Part shown: positions 1 to 5,664 of the stretch, one piece after another
Layout of the letters: the number at the start of each line of letters is the position of its first letter
How positions within the stretch are numbered: the first letter of the stretch is position 1
From: Bacteroidota bacterium
GTDB lineage: Bacteria; Bacteroidota; Rhodothermia; Rhodothermales; JAAAOL01
Assembly: GCA_009908885.1 (NCBI GenBank)
Contig: JAAAOL010000058.1
Coordinates: forward strand, 1 to 6,934
Direction: 5' to 3'
Length of the DNA: 6,934 nucleotides
Program-made: the position numbers and the translations under genes
The notes under the pieces: model-generated
Database searches by the model: none
What the model was told of the DNA's origin: nothing
The model's input: only the letters and a program-made list of their open reading frames with translations

Positions 1-1286
1 GAGTCGTTCATGGCGTTGCGGGCGAACTTGTAGAGGTCGCCCTCCGGCGTGACGCCGACGAGGAACTGCTCGCCCGAGCCGTCCTCGCACACGATGAGGT
101 CGCCCCAGGGCGCCACGGTGAGGTTGTCCGCGTTGTCGATGATGGCGCCGTCGTTGGGTTCGACGAACAGCTCCAGCGTGCCGGGCGCGTCGGCCTCGGC
201 GCGCGTGCCTTCGTCGGCGCCGGGCACATACCGCCAGATCTGTCCTTTCCTGGCGCGCCCGCCGTTGGTGCAGGCGAAGAAGACCGCGCCCTCGCCGTAC
301 CACATGCCCTCGCCCCGGGCAAAGCGGGCCGCTCCGGCGTCGAACCCGCGCAGGCGGAGGTCGTCCTCGGGCGCCTCGACGTCGTCCAGGTCGATCCAGG
401 TGACGGCCATCGGGACGCCGGGCTGCACCGTCTGCCGCTTCCAGTTGCGGGTGTCGAGGCTGGGCCGCCCCTGGAGGACGAGCGCCTGCAGGCGGCCGCC
501 CCGCGCCAGCTCGCCCGGCACGTCGGGGAGGTAGCGGTAGATGAGTCCGTCGTGCCGGTCCTCCGTCTGGTAGACGATGCCGCTGGCCGGGTCCACCGCC
601 ACGGCCTCGTGGTTGAAGCGGCCCATGTGGACGAGGGGCACTGGCTCCACCGTGCCCATCTCGGCGGAGGCGGGCACCTCGAAGTTGTAGCCGTGGTCGG
701 CGATGAGCGTCTCGCCCGCGCGCTCCACCGTCTCCTCGCAGGAGATCCACGTATTCCACGGCGTCGGCCCGCCCGCGCAGTTGCGGATCGTCCCGGCCAG
801 GCTCAGGTACTGCCGCTCGACCGTCTGCGTGCGGGTGTCATAGACGACGGTGGTCGTCCCGCCCATGCACGGCTGACCGGCGGCAGTCCCGCCGTCGTAG
901 CACAGGCGCGCGTCGAGGTCGGCGTAGCGGGCGTGACCGGGCCCGAAGGGGCCTTCCTCGGCGTCGGCCGTGTGGCTCACCTCGTGGTTGCGGACCAGCA
1001 GCGTCCGCCCGTCCGGGCCGGGAAAGGCCGCCATCCCGTCGGGGCGGTGCGGCACCAGGAAGCCGTCGTCCATCGCATCGCCGAAGCGGGAGAGGATGTG
1101 GTACGAGAAGCCGTCGGGCAGGTCCATGACGCCCGCGGGGTCCGGCAGGAGCGGCCCGTAGCTGTACGGCGCCTCGTGCCAGGCGCTCGGCCGGTGCGTG
1201 GCGAAGGCGGCGAGGCGATGTAGTCCGCCGAAGCCCATCGTGAAGGCGCCAGCGGTACGGAGGAAGTGGCGGCGGGAAACACTCAT
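1..1286 (-). CDS. PhoX/DUF839 family secreted phosphatase-like protein (3' end outside window)
   Basis: Reading the reverse strand from the ATG at 1286-1284 gives 428 residues with no stop before the left edge, so only the C-terminal end is missing. The N-terminus is a clear Tat signal: SRRHFLR at residues 4-10, then a hydrophobic stretch ending near residue 29 (LAAFA), so the protein should be exported folded. Family motifs follow in order: DGMAAFPGPDG (83-93), LLVRNHE (96-102), NCAGGPTPWNTW (169-180) leading into CEE (183-185), FNHEAVAVDP (224-233), TEDR (241-244), and near the visible end DNADNLTVAPWGDLIVCEDG. These match the DUF839/PhoX beta-propeller phosphatases, which use calcium and iron cofactors. 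The Cys and Glu of CEE are plausible metal ligands by family knowledge. Substrate is not proven: many DUF839 members are annotated only as phosphatase-like. It is divergent from the operon to the right and has no obvious Shine-Dalgarno. No internal frameshift is seen. Confidence 0.9.
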   Translation of the reverse strand, partial: MSVSRRHFLRTAGAFTMGFGGLHRLAAFATHRPSAWHEAPYSYGPLLPDPAGVMDLPDGFSYHILSRFGDAMDDGFLVPHRPDGMAAFPGPDGRTLLVRNHEVSHTADAEEGPFGPGHARYADLDARLCYDGGTAAGQPCMGGTTTVVYDTRTQTVERQYLSLAGTIRNCAGGPTPWNTWISCEETVERAGETLIADHGYNFEVPASAEMGTVEPVPLVHMGRFNHEAVAVDPASGIVYQTEDRHDGLIYRYLPDVPGELARGGRLQALVLQGRPSLDTRNWKRQTVQPGVPMAVTWIDLDDVEAPEDDLRLRGFDAGAARFARGEGMWYGEGAVFFACTNGGRARKGQIWRYVPGADEGTRAEADAPGTLELFVEPNDGAIIDNADNLTVAPWGDLIVCEDGSGEQFLVGVTPEGDLYKFARNAMND

Positions 1287-1336
1287 CGCAACGAATATGG
1301 CGTAGGACAGATGACGGCGAAGCGGGGGTGTGCTTT

Positions 1337-1344
1337 GAAAGATA
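1337..1344 (-). promoter_or_regulatory. Weak -7-like box for the PhoX-family gene
   Basis: On the reverse strand these bases read TATCTTTC, 7 of 8 matches to the Bacteroidota -7 consensus TAnnTTTG. It lies about 50 nt ahead of the PhoX-family ATG, a sensible leader length. No good TTG is found at the expected 19-21 nt further upstream, so this is only a half-supported promoter call. Confidence 0.25.
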
Positions 1345-1378
1345 ACTCAAGTGGTGTCCTTCCACGTACGGCAGCACG

Positions 1379-1471
1379 AGACCACGGACCGCTTGCCCCG
1401 CACCTGATCCGGGGATGCGGGGGCAGACCGCGAAAACCACTCGTTCTGGCAGTCTGCCGTCCGCGGTCTGC
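1379..1471. repeat. Nested inverted repeats, possible structured element
   Basis: Several self-complementary arms overlap here. AGACCACGGAC (1379-1389) pairs with GTCCGCGGTCT (1459-1469) at 10 of 11 positions. Inside it CCCCGCA (1396-1402) pairs perfectly with TGCGGGG (1416-1422). GCAGACCGCG (1423-1432) is a perfect 10-bp match to CGCGGTCTGC (1462-1471). GGCAG-T-CTGCC (1448-1458) is a short palindrome. Some arms compete for the same bases, so alternative folds are possible. No T-run follows, and the site lies between two divergent genes, so it is not a conventional terminator. It could be a structured leader or RNA, a protein-binding site, or a remnant of a small palindromic repeat. Confidence 0.5.
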
Positions 1472-1486
1472 GGTCACAGGGCAACA

Positions 1487-1501
1487 GTGAGTTTATCTCA
1501 C
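1487..1501. promoter_or_regulatory. Perfect 15-bp dyad, operator-like
   Basis: GTGAG-TTTAT-CTCAC is a perfect 5-bp inverted repeat around an AT-rich 5-nt centre, a geometry common for dimeric helix-turn-helix regulators. It lies in the AT-rich part of the divergent region, 57 nt upstream of the TTG of the operon promoter candidate. A 5-bp arm can arise by chance, and no second copy is apparent in the window. Confidence 0.3.
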
Positions 1502-1558
1502 AACGTGGGTTAAAGGTATCGCTGCTGCCGAAAACGTGCCGTTATCATTCTGTTTCCC

Positions 1559-1590
1559 TTGACGACTGCCTCCTGTTTCTTCTAGATTTA
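1559..1590 (+). promoter_or_regulatory. Candidate promoter of the five-gene operon
   Basis: TTGACG (1559-1564) is followed after 18 nt by TAGATT (1583-1588), a fair sigma-70-like pair. The same place also fits the Bacteroidota primary-sigma pattern: TTG at 1559-1561, then 21 nt, then TAGATTTA (1583-1590), which matches TAnnTTTG except at the last base. Transcription would start near 1597, leaving a leader of about 40 nt before the ATG at 1636 or 70 nt before the ATG at 1669. It lies in the most AT-rich stretch of the intergenic region. Confidence 0.45.
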
Positions 1591-1635
1591 ACGGTCGGGA
1601 ATCGCGGGCCGCGCTACCTTCCGCGCTCTTTTGGC

Positions 1636-2379
1636 ATGTCCTACCGCCCCTTCGCGTCGCCTGGATCGATGAACCGTTCTTATACCTCGTGGTGGAGCCC
1701 CAGCCTGGGCCGAGACATGGAGTTGCTCGTCTTCGGCCATGCGGGCACGCCCATCCTCGCCTTCCCCTCCAGCATGGGCCGCTTCCATGAGTGGGAAGAC
1801 TTCGGCATGGTCGGTGCCCTCCACCATCAGCTCACGCATGGGCTCAATCAGCTCATCTGCGTCGACTCCGTAGACCACGAGAGCTTCTACAACAAACACG
1901 TCGACCCCTATACCCGTATCCAACGGCACCGCCAGTACGAGCGCTACGTCTTCGACGAGGTGCTGCCCTTCGTCCGCCATCGCGGGGGCGACTTCGTCAT
2001 CGCGGCGGGGGCGAGCTTCGGGGCGTACCACGCGGCCAACGTCGTGCTGAAGCGGCCCTGGGCCTTCGGCAAGCTGATCGCCATGAGCGGCGCCTTCGAC
2101 GTCAAGCCCTTCATGGACGGCTTCTACGACGACAACGTGTACTTCAGCAACCCGGTCGATTACCTGCCGGGGCTCGACGACGCGCGCACCCTGGAGGCGC
2201 TCCGCCGCAGCCACCTGATCCTGACGGCGGGCGACCACGACCCGTGCAAGGGCGCCAACGATTACCTCAGCCGGCTCCTCTACGAGAAGGACATCCCGCA
2301 CACCTATCACGTCCTGCCCGGCGTCTTCGGGCACGACTGGCCCTGGTGGCGCGACCTCATCCAGCAGCACGTCGGCTGA
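1636..2379 (+). CDS. Esterase-family alpha/beta hydrolase, operon gene 1
   Basis: The 247-residue product belongs to the alpha/beta hydrolase esterase family (PF00756-like). The nucleophile elbow is GASFG (125-129) with Ser127. The acid is probably Asp202 or Asp200 in TAGDHDP, and the base His233 in FGHDW, all in the expected order. The N-terminal strand region SPSLGRDMELLVFGHAG (21-37) and PVDYLPGL (173-180) are features I associate with uncharacterised bacterial esterase-family proteins. There is no signal peptide or membrane segment, so it should be cytoplasmic. Translation could begin at ATG 1636 or at ATG 1669 (Met12); family members as I recall them begin close to MNRxYxSW, which favours 1669, but the upstream start is kept because the frame is open. 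Neither start has a strong ribosome-binding site. It opens a five-gene operon with two ATP-grasp ligases. The natural substrate is unknown; hydrolysis of an ester or thioester, or an acyl transfer within the same pathway, is inferred. Confidence 0.88.
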   Translation: MSYRPFASPGSMNRSYTSWWSPSLGRDMELLVFGHAGTPILAFPSSMGRFHEWEDFGMVGALHHQLTHGLNQLICVDSVDHESFYNKHVDPYTRIQRHRQYERYVFDEVLPFVRHRGGDFVIAAGASFGAYHAANVVLKRPWAFGKLIAMSGAFDVKPFMDGFYDDNVYFSNPVDYLPGLDDARTLEALRRSHLILTAGDHDPCKGANDYLSRLLYEKDIPHTYHVLPGVFGHDWPWWRDLIQQHVG

Positions 2380-2419
2380 CGCTTTCCCGCCCTCTTCTTT
2401 TTCGAATCCTCCCCTTCCA

Positions 2420-3379
2420 ATGCCTCGATCCATTCGCAACATCGGCGTCCTCCGTGGTATGGAGACGACGTTCCCCGACGGGCTCATCCCGCACATCAAC
2501 GACACGTACGGCGCCGACGGCATCCACGCCGAGTTCGTGCAGCTCGACCACGTCTCGATGGCCGCCGATCCCGGCTACGCCGTCCTGCTCGACCGCATCT
2601 CGCACGAGGTGCCGTTCTACCGGTCCTACCTGAAGTGGGCCGCGCTGAAGGGCACCTACGTGGTCAACAATCCCTTCTGGTGGAGTGCTGACGACAAGTT
2701 CATCGACAACGTCATCGCCGAGGCGGCGGACGTGGCGGTGCCGCGGAGCGCGATCCTGCCGCACAAAGAGCACCCGCCGAACACGGACGCGGAGAGCTTC
2801 CGCAACCTCACCTTCCCGATGGACTGGGACGCCCTCATCGACTACATCGGCTTCCCGGCCTTCCTGAAGCCGTACGACGGCGGCGGCTGGCGCGGCGTGA
2901 CCAAGGTGCGCACCCGCGAAGAATTGCTCGCGGCCTACGACGCCTCGGGGACCGACTGCATGATGCTCCAGGAGGGGATCGAGTTCGAGGACTACTTCCG
3001 GTGCTACGGCGTGGGGCGGCGCGACGTGCGCGTCATGCGCTACAACCCCGCCGCCGACAACGCCCAGACCCGCTACACCGAGGTCGACCCGTCGCCCATC
3101 GACCCGGCGATGCGGGCGCGCGTGGAGCGCGACGTGCTGGCCCTCTGCACGGCCCTCGGCTACGACTTCAACACGGTCGAGTTTGCGGTGCGCGACGGCA
3201 TCCCCTACGCCATCGACTTCATGAACCCGGCCCCCGATGCCGACTACCACACCGTGGGCGCGGAGAACTACGACTGGGTGATCCGCACCGTGGGCGCCTT
3301 CCTCGTGGAGAAGGCGCTGGAAGACCGCACGCCCCGCCCCTTCACCGCTCACGGCGCGCTCGAACCGACGGCGGCCTGA
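2420..3379 (+). CDS. RimK-like ATP-grasp ligase, operon gene 2
   Basis: This 319-residue protein has the order of a standard ATP-grasp enzyme. It begins with a pre-ATP-grasp domain (about 1-90) containing YAVLLDRISHEVPFYRSYL (53-71) and NNPFWWSADDKF (83-94). The ATP-binding lysine is Lys150 in FLKPYDGGGWRGV (148-160), with a glycine-rich loop just after it. The adenine-hinge region is LQEGIEFEDYF (183-193). The metal-binding strand pair follows: NTVEFAVRDG (251-260) and YAIDFMNPAPD (263-273), with Glu254, Asp266 and Asn269 as likely magnesium ligands. Enzymes of this fold activate a carboxylate as an acyl phosphate and join it to an amine or other nucleophile. All key residues are present, so it should be active. 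The specific substrates cannot be read. It starts 40 nt after the esterase with a pyrimidine-rich leader and no Shine-Dalgarno. Met14 (2459) is a less likely alternative start because it would cut the first beta strand (NIGVL). Confidence 0.9.
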   Translation: MPRSIRNIGVLRGMETTFPDGLIPHINDTYGADGIHAEFVQLDHVSMAADPGYAVLLDRISHEVPFYRSYLKWAALKGTYVVNNPFWWSADDKFIDNVIAEAADVAVPRSAILPHKEHPPNTDAESFRNLTFPMDWDALIDYIGFPAFLKPYDGGGWRGVTKVRTREELLAAYDASGTDCMMLQEGIEFEDYFRCYGVGRRDVRVMRYNPAADNAQTRYTEVDPSPIDPAMRARVERDVLALCTALGYDFNTVEFAVRDGIPYAIDFMNPAPDADYHTVGAENYDWVIRTVGAFLVEKALEDRTPRPFTAHGALEPTAA

Positions 3380-3409
3380 CGCACGTCCCTGCCCCGACCC
3401 CCGACACCC

Positions 3410-4789
3410 ATGCGTGACCTGCTTCAGCCCGCTATCACCGCGTACCACCGCCTCATCGAGCGCGACCTCGCCGCCGCGGAGGACCAGTTAGAGATGCTGC
3501 GCCGCCTCCAGCTGGAGCGCAAGGCCACCTTCGGCGAGCGGCCCATGGCCCACAGCCTGCGCCCCACGTTTCTGACCGAGGCGCTCTACAACAACGTGCA
3601 GGACACCGTCTACCTGATCCGGCAGGCCGTCCTCCGCATCGCGGCGGCCTTCTTCAACGACGAGGACGTGCTGCGCGACGGGCTCGGCCTCCAGGAGTGG
3701 GAGCTGGAGCTGGCGGCGCTCCCCACCAACGTCATCCGCCTCTCGGCGCTCTCGCGGATGGACGCCTTCCTCACGGCGGACTCGTTCAAGTTCGTGGAGA
3801 TCAACGGCGAGAGCCCGGCGGGCATCGCCTACCTGCACGAGCTGGCCCGGATCTACCGCGAGCTGCCCCTCTTCCAGGAGTTCACCGGCCTCCATCCGGT
3901 GCGCTTCGTCTCCCCGATGGAGCACACCCTCGCGGCGATGGCGCTGATCTACCACGAGCAGTTCGACGGGCGGGAGGAGCGTCCGGCCATCGCCATCGTG
4001 GACCGGCTGGACGTGCCCACGATCCACGAGTTCAACCTGCTGCACGACTACTTCGAGCGGATGGGCTACCCGTGCGAGGTCGTGGACCCGCGCGCGCTGG
4101 AATGCCGCGACGGCTGGATCGTGGCGAACGGGCGCCGCATCGACATCCTGTACCGGCGGCTCCTGCTGAATGAGTTCTACGAGATGCGCGACGAGTGCCC
4201 CGCCTTCCTGGAGGGCTACCGCGCGCAAAAGACCTGCTACCTCAACTCGTTCCGCAGCAAGCTCGTCCACAAGAAAGCCATCTTCGCCTTCCTCACCGAC
4301 GAGCGCTACACGGACGTGCTGACGCGGGAGCAGCGCGAGGCCATCCGGCAGCACATTCCCTGGACGCGCCGCCTCCGCGAGCAGCGCACCATGTTTCGCG
4401 GGCTCAAGATCGACCTCGTGCCGTTCGTGCGCGCCAACCGGCAGTACTTCGTCATCAAGCCGAACGACGAGTACGGCGGCAAAGACGTCGTCCTCGGCTT
4501 CGCGGCCGACGACGCGGCGTGGGACGATGCGCTCCAGCGGAGCCTCGCGGGCGACTACGTCGTTCAGGAGGCGGTCGACATCCACCGCGAGCCGTTTCTG
4601 GTCAAGACCGACGGCGGCTGGGAGCACGTGCCCACCATCATCGACCTGGACCCGTACATGAACGGGCCGCTGATGGGCGGCTGCCTGACGCGCACCTCGG
4701 CGTCCAACCTGGCCAACGTCACGGCGGGCGGGGGCACCCTGCCCATGTTCATCCTGCGCCACACCTACGAGGACATCCACGCCGACTGA
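3410..4789 (+). CDS. Circularly permuted type 2 ATP-grasp ligase, operon gene 3
   Basis: The 459-residue product has ATP-grasp motifs in permuted order. The metal-binding pattern FVEINGESPAG (128-138, with Glu130, Asn132 and Glu134) comes before the nucleotide-binding lysine strand FVIKPNDEYGGKDV (347-360, Lys350). The hinge VVQEAVD (384-390) follows, then a C-terminal GCLTRTSASNLANVTAGGG (424-442). This is the arrangement of the circularly permuted ATP-grasp family related to glutathionylspermidine synthase; those enzymes form amide bonds from a carboxylate and an amine using ATP. The N-terminal 100 residues are helical and charged. The alpha-E and transglutaminase-like partners often seen with this family are not in the window; a classical ATP-grasp ligase is its neighbour instead. 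It starts 30 nt after gene 2, again without a Shine-Dalgarno. No missing key residue is seen. Acceptor and donor are unknown. Confidence 0.88.
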   Translation: MRDLLQPAITAYHRLIERDLAAAEDQLEMLRRLQLERKATFGERPMAHSLRPTFLTEALYNNVQDTVYLIRQAVLRIAAAFFNDEDVLRDGLGLQEWELELAALPTNVIRLSALSRMDAFLTADSFKFVEINGESPAGIAYLHELARIYRELPLFQEFTGLHPVRFVSPMEHTLAAMALIYHEQFDGREERPAIAIVDRLDVPTIHEFNLLHDYFERMGYPCEVVDPRALECRDGWIVANGRRIDILYRRLLLNEFYEMRDECPAFLEGYRAQKTCYLNSFRSKLVHKKAIFAFLTDERYTDVLTREQREAIRQHIPWTRRLREQRTMFRGLKIDLVPFVRANRQYFVIKPNDEYGGKDVVLGFAADDAAWDDALQRSLAGDYVVQEAVDIHREPFLVKTDGGWEHVPTIIDLDPYMNGPLMGGCLTRTSASNLANVTAGGGTLPMFILRHTYEDIHAD

Positions 4790-4794
4790 TCGTG
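4787..4794 (+). promoter_or_regulatory. Stop-start junction coupling genes 3 and 4
   Basis: The TGA of gene 3 (4787-4789) is followed after two bases by the GTG start of gene 4 (4792-4794). There is no usable Shine-Dalgarno: the nearest purine run, GAGGA at 4769-4773, ends 18 nt before the start. Translation of gene 4 is therefore probably by re-initiation after gene 3, which would keep the two proteins in fixed ratio. Confidence 0.55.
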
Positions 4795-5664
4795 CACCCG
4801 CTGCTGTCCATATCGACGCCGACGCCCGTTCGGATCGCGCTGCTCGACCTCTACGATGGCGAGCCGAACCAGGGCATGCGCGCCCTCCGCGAGTTGCTGG
4901 CCGCCGCCGAGGCCGCCACGCCCGGCGTCACCTTTCAGCTCGACGCGTTCGACGTGCGGGCGAAGGATGAAGTGCCGGATCTGCGTTACGACCTGTACGT
5001 CTCCTCCGGCGGGCCCGGCAGCCCGTTCGACGGCGAGGGCACGGCGTGGGAGCTCGACTACTTCCGGTGGATGGAGCGCGTGTGGAATTACAACGCCAAC
5101 GCGCCGGACCGCCCGAAGCACGTGCTCTGCATCTGCCACTCGTTCCAGATGATGTGCCGCCTCTTCGACGTGGCCGAGGTGACGCGCCGCCGCTCGCCCT
5201 CGCTGGGCATCTACCCGGTGCACAAGACGGAGGCCGGAATGCGCGAACCGCTCTTCGACGACCTGCCGGACCCGTTCTTCGCGGCCGACTTCCGGCGGTG
5301 GCAGGCCGTCGAGGCGCGACGCGACCACCTGCAGGACCTCGGCGCAGCGATCCTGGCGCGCGAGAAGAAGCGCCCGCACGTCGACCTCGAACGGGCCATC
5401 ATGGGCATCCGCATCTCGCCCGAGATCGTCGGCGTGCAGTTTCACCCCGAGGCCGACCCGCCCGGCATGCGCGTGCACTTCCGCAAGCCGCCGCAGCGCG
5501 TCACCCTGGTCGACAAGATCGGGGAGCGGAAGTACGAGCGCCTGCTCCACCGGCTCGACGACCCGACGTACCTGATGCCGACGTACCGCCGGGTCATCCC
5601 GCACTTCCTCCGCGATGCTATCCGGGCGGCCCGTCCTGAGGAATCCGCTTCGGTGGACGGATGA
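4792..5664 (+). CDS. Class I glutamine amidotransferase-like protein, operon gene 4
   Basis: Read from GTG at 4792, the product has 290 residues. The first strand is VRIALLDLYDGEPNQGM (13-29). SSGGPGSP (71-78) matches the glycine-rich oxyanion motif of class I glutamine amidotransferases. The nucleophile region is VLCICHSFQ (111-119), with Cys115 aligned to the usual nucleophile. GVQFHPEAD (214-222) supplies His218 and Glu220, so the Cys-His-Glu triad is complete. The usual GxCxG elbow reads CxCxS here. Databases often label such proteins GMP synthase, but no ATP-pyrophosphatase domain exists, so that name would be misleading. It could supply ammonia from glutamine to a neighbouring ligase, or cleave a gamma-glutamyl bond. 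GTG is chosen because no ATG precedes the first strand and it lies 2 nt after the gene 3 stop. The same open frame runs back to 4195, but that part is only an out-of-frame shadow of gene 3. The last 60 residues extend past the usual core. Confidence 0.85.
   Translation: MHPLLSISTPTPVRIALLDLYDGEPNQGMRALRELLAAAEAATPGVTFQLDAFDVRAKDEVPDLRYDLYVSSGGPGSPFDGEGTAWELDYFRWMERVWNYNANAPDRPKHVLCICHSFQMMCRLFDVAEVTRRRSPSLGIYPVHKTEAGMREPLFDDLPDPFFAADFRRWQAVEARRDHLQDLGAAILAREKKRPHVDLERAIMGIRISPEIVGVQFHPEADPPGMRVHFRKPPQRVTLVDKIGERKYERLLHRLDDPTYLMPTYRRVIPHFLRDAIRAARPEESASVDG
5661..5664 (+). promoter_or_regulatory. ATGA overlap coupling genes 4 and 5
   Basis: The start ATG of the second esterase and the stop TGA of the amidotransferase-like gene share bases, a four-base overlap typical of translational coupling within an operon. 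Confidence 0.7.

Larger units (their letters stand above)
1287..1635. other. Divergent intergenic region (349 nt)
   Basis: No convincing gene lies between the divergent PhoX-family gene and the esterase operon. The only open frames here (for example 1266-1490 plus, 1283-1477 minus) have Arg/Pro-rich, family-less translations. The left-middle part (about 1379-1471) is GC-rich and self-complementary. The right part (about 1483-1600) is clearly more AT-rich than the flanks and holds a dyad and a promoter candidate. As both neighbouring genes start here, the region must contain both of their promoters. Confidence 0.85.

Noticed and set aside
552..1223. Plus-strand open frame opposite the PhoX-family gene
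   Set aside because: Its translation is an Arg/Val/Ala-rich shadow, while the minus strand shows a Tat signal and ordered PhoX/DUF839 motifs.
1396..1422. GC hairpin as an intrinsic terminator
   Set aside because: No T-run follows on either strand and no gene ends here; both neighbours start in this region.
1266..1490. Small open frames in the divergent intergenic region (74 codons plus, 64 codons minus)
   Set aside because: They have no motif, no ribosome-binding site and atypical composition, and they overlap the self-complementary segment that forces similar reading on both strands.
2357..3448. Long minus-strand open frame (363 codons) opposite the RimK-like gene
   Set aside because: The translation is rich in Val, Arg and His with no motif, and is the usual antisense shadow of a GC-rich gene. 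The plus strand has a complete ATP-grasp protein.
3488..4780. Long minus-strand open frame (430 codons) opposite the permuted ATP-grasp gene
   Set aside because: Low-complexity Val/Arg/Glu composition without a family signature; the opposite strand carries intact catalytic motifs.
4195..4791. Open plus-strand frame from ATG 4195 running into the amidotransferase-like gene, suggesting a 489-residue protein
   Set aside because: The first 200 residues are Arg/Pro-rich and lie out of frame within the well-conserved permuted ATP-grasp gene. The recognisable GATase fold begins only just after GTG 4792.
4769..5642. GAGGA runs at 4769-4773 and 5638-5642, each 18 nt before the start of genes 4 and 5, as a shared ribosome signal
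   Set aside because: The spacing is too long for a Shine-Dalgarno, both lie inside upstream coding sequence, and the equal distance is probably chance.
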